Assembly: GCA_002633005.1 (NCBI GenBank)
Contig: NMRA01000080.1
Location: 103,216 to 167,215 of the forward strand
Direction of reading: 5' to 3'
Source: Phoronis australis
Taxonomy: Eukaryota > Phoronida > Phoronidae
Length of the DNA: 64,000 bases
How positions within the stretch are numbered: position 1 is the first letter of the stretch; each line of letters begins with the position of its first letter. A program made the position numbers and the translations under genes. This document shows, in pieces, positions 58,701 to 64,000 of the stretch. Below the pieces are notes generated by a model that was not told the origin of the DNA, ran no database searches, and saw only the letters and a program-made list of their open reading frames with translations.

Positions 58701-61700
58701 ATGGTGAAAATCCAAGCGCGAATGCTTATCTGAAAATGGACATTTAACACAAACAAATATATAAAAGGTAGTAATCAAACTAAATTCCAGTTTTCAACCA
58801 GAGCTCATTGTACATCATTGTTTTCGCAAATAAGGTGAGAGTGAGTTTGGCAGAACAATTCCAGGTTGTATCAAGGGAGAGCAATGCAATGCCTGAGGCC
58901 CAATGTTTCAAATTGGCACATGGTACTAAGCATGGCATTTTGCCCCAAACAAATTTTGCCTCATAAACAGTTAAATACTAGGCCTGCAGGGTGAGATAAG
59001 TTCAACACACAAAAGAGTTTTATTTTTGGTAAAGTACTTCAATGCCCTGAAATGCAACAGCTGTTTGTTAAACGATTCACTTGCACTTATAATTTATGGT
59101 CGGTGTAACGGTATTCACTGGGATCAAACCCTCAGCCCAACATCTGGTTCATGCCGACCTGGCAACAAAAACAGTGTCTATTAATAAATCAGACCGATAT
59201 TCTGAGACATGGCTTGGAGCACTGTTTGAAGTGGAATCATTTGATTGCAAACAGGACTTTGCCGATGCATACTCATATCTTCATGGTTGCCTACCAAGAA
59301 TCAATAAGTTGATGCTGTCTATGTGAAAGATGTAATATTTTCTTTAAAGGAGAATGTCACCCGATTTAATTAGTCTTTTTTGCCGTCTCAATCGGTCAAT
59401 ATCCACATCGCCTCGCATACGGTCGGCCTTACCTTGCCAAGAGGTGTCGCGTTAACCTGTGAGTAAGGTGAGAAACGACGCTAGCGACGCCAGTGGTTCA
59501 TATGCAGAGTGAGTGCAGCTGTGTTGCGGTGCATCGTTCCCGCTTGTCCGAACTAAGCAGCTGCGAGGAAAGCGGGTATATCGTTTTTTTTTTTACTTCC
59601 TCGAGAGTCCGAAATACTAAGGAAGTGGCTCATGGTAGTGAAGAATGAAATACACGCTGAAAATAGCAAACATGAGGCCGTGAAACATCTCCGTGTCTGT
59701 GGCCTGCAGACGTCGATAGTGCCTGACGAATGCCGGCTTACCAAATAACTCCATACGTTCCGTTGTCTGAGCTTGTTCACGGCGCCTCTCTATTATTTCT
59801 TCATCACTGTATTCCTGTTCGAATTGATAGTCTGTAAAACTTAACGATCCACCTGCGAAGTCGGTACTGATGAGCTCTAGCTCGTCCTAAGACGGGATTG
59901 CGAGTTGCCATATGTTGGCGTTTATTACTGAGCGTTCTGTTTTAAAATGAATTATTCTCACCCTAACCAATACTTATATAAAACTGAAACAAATTCTGTC
60001 TCATTAGATGCAATTTGTAATGCCTTTGGAGTGTTCGTGAGTGCAAATGATTTGAGAAGTCAGCAATGAATAAATCACTGCATTACCGGCTTTAGGTGCA
60101 ATAAAACTAATTGACGGGACACCTAGGCCGTGTGAGCTCGTGCTAATTTAGTGTTTGCTGGCAAAAACTGTTGTGAAACAACTCGATTTCCATCCCACGG
60201 CCAGGTGTAAGGGGAATCTTTAATTGCATTTACATTACTCAAATAATTATTGTCAATGTACAACTTCTGCTCTGACGGTGCTGTGGCAAAGCGGAACCTG
60301 AATAGTAAGTAGATTTGCTGTTTCGTGGCTAATTCACCAACATAATCAGGTGCACATTACTTTGGCTCACTAGTATGGTATTTTCTTGACTGGAAGTTTA
60401 GTTTCCAATGAACTTTGGATGGTTTATGTTCGTGATGTCGAATCAGTTTCCCGAGCGACTGGCGGGGATAACGCCGAGTCAATCAGGCCGGCCGCGACGG
60501 GCCTGACCGTGCTCCGAGCCACTGGCCAGGCTAACAAGCATTTGGTGTTTAGAACTCAAAAAATCTCAAGTGTAAACAACACAGGTCTAGGTTCTCCTGT
60601 CTGTATCTCAAGGAAAATACTTCAAATTTAGCTCCAAACAGACCCCAAACTCCTGCTACGGACCTTATTGGCCTGCCGAACTTTGTAGGCTACGGTGTGT
60701 CCAAATACCAATAAATCCGTAAGAGCGAAATAAAACAACACGTTTTATAAGAACTCGGTGTATTTTTAAGGGTTTTACATCGAAGTTTGATGATTTATTG
60801 GTGTTAAACGATGACTTCAAGCGATAAGCTGACACCACTAACCCGTGTTGTGANCAAAACAGCACATCATCTCCAGTGTTTTCCATATCTTTTCCTCAGC
60901 ACAGAAAATTCTCAATAGATATCACGTCACTTCTTCCATGCAGAAAAACGTAGCTCAAGCCAAAGTTTATTTGCCAAATGACGTCGTATGGAGGTCACAA
61001 GGTATTGTAATTTAATTTGCGAGATCCATGCGGCAAGCGTAAGCGCGTCGCACGGTTTTCGCCTATGGGACCCTACCATTGTTTTTCTATGTTGCGTCTT
61101 TGTTGGACATAACAATACAGGTCGCATGGATATCGGATCTTGGGCGTACATCAGCCCGTTACCGATAAATAAGAAAAACAATGGATACGCCTATCTATTG
61201 ATATCTATGTGACGTGCTGGCGACCTAGTTTCCCGTGGGTAGCAGCAACTAAGGGAAAAAACTCAGCATTTAAGGATTTTTTTACTTTTTACTTTTTACA
61301 TTCCCGCAACTGATCAATTAGCCCTACAATAGTTAGCAGCATGTGACACAAACCTTCCATTTTCTTGATGAAATGACATGCAGAAAACAGGATGCCAAAA
61401 ATGACATCATACATTCCACATTTCATCATGGAAACATCGGCTACTAAATTTTATTACCACCTTTCATCAGTATCCAATAAAATAACTGGAAATTCCCCGT
61501 CACGATGGCAGAGGCCCGGCGGAATTCACCCCACTGTGATAGTCAAGTGAAAGTGGAATTCATCTCCATAGTAACCAAAATGATGAGTCAAGATGGTAAT
61601 TACCCACTAATTACAGGAAAGCAATTTTTTCTGATTACAGCATCCATGGATACATAGTTCCACCTACACTGAAAACAGCCCACTCACCCACGCAGTTGTC

Positions 61701-61843
61701 GCAGACACTACAGTGAGAAGCCCGTGGTGGCCGGAATATCTTGCAGGTGTAACAGTATTTGAGCTTGAACATCTGCCCATTCACCATGACCTCTTTGACT
61801 CGGGGTGGAGGTCTGTATGTGCCTTGCCCATTGCTAGGAACCT
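43639..61843 (-). CDS. ZDHHC9/14/18-type palmitoyltransferase, 3' part of gene (six exons found)
   Basis: DHHC enzymes are multi-pass Golgi, endosomal or plasma-membrane proteins that transfer palmitate from palmitoyl-CoA to protein cysteines through an acyl-enzyme on the DHHC cysteine. Exons on the minus strand: 61843-61688, 57093-56956, 52920-52788, 51019-50910, 50006-49798 and 43790-43639. In order they encode [11 protein letters not shown], the Cys-rich domain ([17 protein letters not shown]), [19 protein letters not shown], the third membrane segment, the fourth segment ([22 protein letters not shown]), the TTxE motif in [27 protein letters not shown], and a divergent tail. The match to vertebrate ZDHHC9/14/18 is strong. 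Phases agree except between the second and third exons, where a short exon (length 3n+1) is needed. N-terminal exons were not found before the window end. Confidence 0.9.
44195..44410 (+). repeat. Family B repeat, copy 2
   Basis: Related to 3430-3640 in the LEM intron (shared GGCCTTATC, AGGATTCTATT, TTACCAACAA and the C-ATATATGCA-type block). Diverged; the inverted ends are only partly recognisable. Confidence 0.5.
44877..45075 (-). repeat. Dispersed repeat family F, copy 2 (inverted relative to copy 1)
   Basis: The minus strand resembles 40870-41040. Its open frame ends [20 protein letters not shown], comparable with DGWAEAELIVGIVFPHDGE at the other copy. Confidence 0.5.
48272..48480 (+). 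repeat. Family A MITE-like repeat, copy 2
   Basis: It begins GGTAAAAATTCTCGAATTTG like the element at 7806 and ends with an inverted relative of the same end (GAATTTAGGAC...GGGACA). It contains three internal variants of AATTTGGGACA. Confidence 0.5.
48780..49030 (+). repeat. Dispersed repeat family E, copy 1
   Basis: Aligns with 56640-56900 in order: TGAATAAAGG, AGCACAGTCT/GCATCACAGTCTGAAA, TTAGATCTCCAGTA/TTATCTCAGTACCAG, AGTGAGATTTAAT, GGTTGTGTGGA and ACCAAATTT. Non-coding. Confidence 0.6.
49798..50006 (-). CDS. ZDHHC exon: divergent C-terminal tail
   Basis: 209 bp, acceptor ACAATTAAAACAG and donor GTGAGC, starting in phase 2 as the previous exon requires. Encodes [20 protein letters not shown] and a polar tail. 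The donor at 49797 leaves phase 1 and fits the exon at 43790. If it is not used, the frame stays open to a TAG at 49760, giving an alternative end (…APLVKP). Confidence 0.65.
50007..50909 (-). other. ZDHHC intron
   Basis: 0.9 kb, no exon or repeat boundary recognised. Confidence 0.6.
50910..51019 (-). CDS. ZDHHC exon: post-TTxE cytoplasmic segment
   Basis: 110 bp, acceptor CATTGTATTGTAG and donor GTAAAA. Encodes [20 protein letters not shown], then the conserved [11 protein letters not shown], which aligns with NCC..LCGP..PS of ZDHHC9/14. Phases 0 to 2. Confidence 0.92.
51309..51360. repeat. Short palindromic repeat, TTTGAGAACCAGTTT family, copy 3
   Basis: ATGAGAACCAGTTTTCTCC and GTGGTTCTCAAA face each other around CACTGAATAACGAGCATC, very close in sequence to the copy at 4777. 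Confidence 0.7.
52244..52358. repeat. 33-36 bp tandem repeat (3.3 copies) with a near-palindromic core
   Basis: Units at 52244, 52277 and 52313 each read ACCAATAGCATACATT, a short variable spacer, then CTGGTATGATCGTTAT. Together with the next ACC this forms the near-palindrome GGTATGATCGTTATACC. It is intronic in the ZDHHC gene. Confidence 0.9.
52788..52920 (-). CDS. ZDHHC exon: fourth membrane segment and TTxE motif
   Basis: 133 bp, acceptor TTGGTCCTTGCATCCAG and donor GTAAGT. Encodes [19 protein letters not shown]...GFHTYL and NQTTNED. The acceptor region immediately borders the first unit of a 63-bp tandem array (52924-53175). The exon starts in phase 2 while the preceding identified exon ends in phase 1, and the lumenal loop is short, so one small exon between them is missing from the model. 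The first ~13 residues are less like the family than the rest. Confidence 0.85.
52924..53175. repeat. 63-bp tandem repeat, four copies, abutting a splice acceptor
   Basis: Units begin at 52924, 52987, 53050 and 53113 (GATGCAAGGACCAATA...), each exactly 63 bp, with a few substitutions. Because 63 is a multiple of three, the minus strand has an open frame of 21-residue repeats that is probably meaningless. The first unit contains the polypyrimidine side of the acceptor for the ZDHHC exon at 52920. Confidence 0.95.
53540..53745 (+). repeat. Dispersed repeat family D, copy 1
   Basis: Related to 57235-57445: shared TTGTTATTGCTTGAGA, GTCATTTTATT/ATCATTTTATTCGTCG, AACTGTCA, TCTCA-AGAG-GAA, AAAATTAGTTTCT and an ATTCC block, in the same order. 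Confidence 0.6.
53969..54230 (+). repeat. Dispersed repeat family C, copy 2
   Basis: The closest relative of 39947-40190, sharing the AGGTACATT start and the CCTCATGCAAAAGTG and CATTTTAAAA blocks in the same order. Confidence 0.6.
54231..56440 (-). other. ZDHHC intron, unassigned part
   Basis: AT-rich. The short exon missing between 57093-56956 and 52920-52788 should lie in the wider interval 52921-56955, but no convincing candidate was found. A segment near 55560-55640 (…CAATAAATATATA) resembles a 3'-end or LINE tail, without further support. Confidence 0.4.
56441..56560. repeat. 60-bp direct duplication
   Basis: 56441-56500 and 56501-56560 are near-identical tandem copies (TCACTTAGTTCGGGTTTTAT... 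against TCACTTAGTTCAGGTTTTAT...), with about five differences. Confidence 0.95.
56640..56900 (+). repeat. Dispersed repeat family E, copy 2
   Basis: Counterpart of 48780-49030 in the same orientation. It lies 56 bases or less from the DHHC catalytic exon. Confidence 0.6.
56956..57093 (-). CDS. ZDHHC exon: catalytic DHHC motif and third membrane segment
   Basis: 138 bp, acceptor CAATCTTTTCCAG and donor GTAAGT. Encodes [20 protein letters not shown], with the catalytic Cys in DHHC, then [21 protein letters not shown]. It ends in phase 1. Confidence 0.94.
57235..57445 (+). repeat. Dispersed repeat family D, copy 2
   Basis: Counterpart of 53540-53745. It contains an 79-codon open frame (57211-57450) without a recognisable family; the other copy does not keep it open. 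Confidence 0.55.
57446..59346 (-). other. ZDHHC intron, no exon recognised
   Basis: AT-rich, no supported gene. A 76-codon plus-strand frame (59096-59326) has no recognisable motif. Confidence 0.4.
59347..60470 (+). repeat. Dispersed repeat, copy 2 (full-length relative to the copy at 864)
   Basis: Shares the flanking ~150 bp (from GAATGTCACCCGATTT) and the following ~500 bp (from AAAATGAATTATTCTC) with 864-1573. In addition it has ~440 bp (59501-59940) that the other copy lacks, containing the open frame described next. It sits inside a ZDHHC intron. No terminal inverted repeats or poly(A) were seen. Confidence 0.75.
59617..59886 (-). other. Repeat-borne 89-codon reading frame with possible splice acceptor and C-terminal hydrophobic segment
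   Basis: Directly after an AG in CCCGTCTTAG the minus strand is open for 89 codons to TAG. It begins [10 protein letters not shown], continues with an acidic and then Arg/Glu-rich stretch ([20 protein letters not shown]), and ends with a hydrophobic segment ([16 protein letters not shown]) and EPLP. The composition looks like a real terminal exon of a small tail-anchored or membrane protein. No family is recognised. An upstream exon would be needed, since there is no suitable start codon. It is orientated like the ZDHHC gene but fits none of its expected sequence. Confidence 0.3.
60471..61687 (-). other. ZDHHC intron next to the Cys-rich exon
   Basis: No exon recognised. It contains the only undetermined base of the window (60854). 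Confidence 0.5.
61688..61843 (-). CDS. ZDHHC exon: start of the Cys-rich domain
   Basis: 156 bp, acceptor CCTGTGTTTCAG and donor GTGAGT, phases 1 and 1. Encodes [19 protein letters not shown] and so on, then the zinc-binding CYTC...HCSVCDNCV. The last base G joins AA of the next exon to form Glu in ERFDHHC. Confidence 0.92.
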
Positions 61844-64000
61844 CTGAAACACAGGGTAGACTGGATTTAATCATCATCAACATACATACAAATTAACCCA
61901 GTATTTTCCAAATTAATAACACTTGCTAGGTTTGCAAGCCATACTTGTGTTGAGATTTAAACCACGTATTATTTTTCTCTAAACATTTACTCTTTCCTCG
62001 CCAGCAAATAGCATGCGATGAGTTTCCCATAATTTGCACCAGACCAATTCATCACTATAACTGATCAACGAACGTCAATCAATCATTTAATACTAAATAA
62101 ACATCAGCAAAAAATTTAGCCCGCATTCAGACCACTCGCAGGACAATTCAGTTCAGAGGATAATATGACAAGGAAACGGTGAAAGACAGCCTCGTCCCAA
62201 ATTCAATTTTCTTCTTTCGCAGAGGTGCAAAAAGCATCACACATTTGACTTAACTTCTGAAAAGTTAAGGCGCCAAATGTTTTTGAGCCGAGGCAAAAGA
62301 GAAAAGAATTAAACATCACAGCCCACCAAGCTTGTCAATTTTCTGTCTCAGCACTGCAACTCACTACGACAATAAAAAACCTATTAGAATGACATATGTC
62401 GAAATAATTAGGGATGTTGTAAACAATTATTAGCATGGCAAACATGAGCAACTGTAGGGTGAATGCCGTACCTATGAACAGTATTACAGATTATGGGTAA
62501 ATTTTGCAGAATGATAGTTTACGCAGGTATTTCCAGACATAAACTAGAAACTAAACTTTGTGTAGAACACGTTGGATTTGTTCACCTGTACAGTAGTGCT
62601 CAAGTTTTAGAAGCTTTTTAAGTAATTTTTGTGTATTAGTTGCTTGTCAGGATTTCATTATTTTAACCCAAAAACTCCGACTATGCAGCAAAACTATTGT
62701 GTTTTGGTGGGAGAACAGACAACTACAGCAACTGTCAAGTCAGAAGCATGAAAGTTTGTTCCAACTCGTCATATTGACTCCTAGGTGACACCGTATCACA
62801 AGAGCAGCACACACAGAGATGATACGATGATTCTAGACTGACGTTTTACACAGATTAGAACAACCATAACAAGCTACGGTATATCTAGGTTGTGCAGGTT
62901 TCACCACGATTTCCAGCAACGAAGCTATAAACTGTGAGAGTGTGAATGCTACTCAATGTCAAAAATAAACTACTATACCATGCGGGAGTTGCAGTGCTGA
63001 CAAAAAATTGGCAAGTTGAGGGAGGTGGGACGAAATGGTCTTCATTTTTCCAACTTGGCAAAGAGGTTTGTAAGAGGTCCCGAATTTCAAAAACTATATG
63101 AATGAATACAATGCATTAAAAAATACAACACATTTTTGTACTTGCCAAACGAGTCGAAATGGGGATGTGTCAGGTTCGACCACTGTGCATTTTGCCCAGG
63201 CTACAGTATTGGCAGCTTAGTCTGCAGCTATCTCCAGTCGAGATCTTGGTCATTGGTTTAATGACGTTATTGCCGTATTATTTACGAGTCCTGGGTCTTT
63301 TTTCGAAAAAATACCCTTACGACTTTTTCACACAGTCCACACAGAGACTTGCGATTAGCAGTAAATTGCACAAAAAACGTTGTGAAGTTACGATATTTTA
63401 GTGACACAAACCCCCTAATACTAATTTGTTTCTTCACTTACCGCATGCAAACATACTTAGAATTGTTTATTTGACATGGCATCTTTAAAAGTTATCACTC
63501 CATTTAAGGTCCTTGTCCTGTGGCATTATTGACATAACTAGACACCCAGTGATACTGGCATCCCACTTATCTCTTTGGATTGGTGCATAGTATCAATAAC
63601 TCCCTAGTGTGAAATATTGATTGGGAGGTCAATTATTTCTAAACACCCAGTTGCAACAAAACATAACACAGGACTATATAGAGCGCTTAATACAGATCTA
63701 CCCTGGTAGAACTAAGTAACACCTATGTTCATGATAATTTCAATATGCAAATAAGGATGTAAAATTACTGTGAGCTAATTGACTGACTAAGTGCACTGAA
63801 GTTGCTTTCACACCAGATAAGTCTAGACTAGTTTCTATATAGAAAGATAACCCATGGTCAATAAAATAATCTGGTCCGAACATTTCACAAGTTGAGATTA
63901 CGTAATAGGCAAAATTTAAGCCAGATCGCTAATCTACTCCACAAGACAATCCATTCTTTCGGCAGTCCTAAATTTAAATCAATTCATGAAACGTATTCTA
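61844..64000 (-). other. Upstream ZDHHC intron or 5' region, no exon found
   Basis: The exon carrying the DPG motif and second membrane segment should precede 61843 on the minus strand. I could not find it here, so it lies beyond the window or was missed. A KDPG-reading stretch near 63310 was examined and rejected. Confidence 0.45.

Noticed and set aside
59096-59326. 76-codon plus-strand frame
   Set aside because: No recognisable motif, no splice context, and it lies in an intron on the opposite strand.
60386-60631. 81-codon frame overlapping the end of the duplicated repeat
   Set aside because: The equivalent region of the copy at about 1510 does not preserve the frame, and no domain is visible.
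63159-63401. 80-codon plus-strand frame and a KDPG reading on the opposite strand near 63310, considered as the missing ZDHHC DPG exon
   Set aside because: The surrounding residues do not resemble the TSF.DPG..PRA motif of the family and splice signals do not fit.

Overview
This window is animal nuclear DNA, most likely from a marine invertebrate bilaterian. The evidence is spliced genes with GT-AG introns, metazoan gene families (a LEM-domain nuclear-envelope protein, the U7 snRNP protein LSm10, a ZDHHC9/14/18-type palmitoyltransferase), tRNA-derived SINE units, two non-LTR retrotransposon relics and many MITE-like repeats. There are no bacterial features. I cannot name the species; echinoderm, hemichordate, cephalochordate or lophotrochozoan would all fit. 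One undetermined base (n, 60854) shows that this is assembly sequence.

Layout. 0-2.2 kb: two tandem SINE-like units, copy 1 of a duplicated repeat, and a broken reverse transcriptase (minus strand). 2.4-7.1 kb: a plus-strand emerin/LAP2-like LEM gene whose exons join into a 162-residue tail-anchored protein. 7.8-9.1 kb: MITE-like repeats. 9.15-31.1 kb: about 22 kb of satellite built from ~10-bp words of the type TCTATACGCG, arranged as two arrays in opposite orientation that meet near 23.30 kb. A CR1/L2-like retrotransposon fragment and a 1.18-kb element with terminal inverted repeats sit inside the left array. The right array has ~955-bp higher-order units inside a ~3.3-kb super-unit. 31.1-35.6 kb: GC-richer sequence with three weak candidate first exons, a 675-bp near-perfect hairpin element and a small MITE. 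36.9-37.6 kb: an uninterrupted LSM10 gene. 37.6-43.6 kb: dispersed repeats and a degenerate tandem array carrying six or seven CTCF-like motifs, just beyond the palmitoyltransferase stop codon. 43.6-61.8 kb: six minus-strand exons of the ZDHHC gene (5' exons outside the window or not found, one short middle exon not located), with introns full of paired repeat families. One of these (59.35-60.47 kb) is the second copy of the repeat at 0.86 kb and carries an unexplained 89-codon reading frame.

The three recognisable host genes belong to separate processes (nuclear envelope/chromatin tethering, histone pre-mRNA 3' processing, protein S-palmitoylation) and show no sign of shared function. The most unusual content is the inverted, hierarchically organised 10-bp-word satellite and the directional CTCF-like motif array. 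Most long reading frames in the satellite are an artefact: the repeat word has no stop in any of the three frames of one strand, and all three frames give the same peptide.
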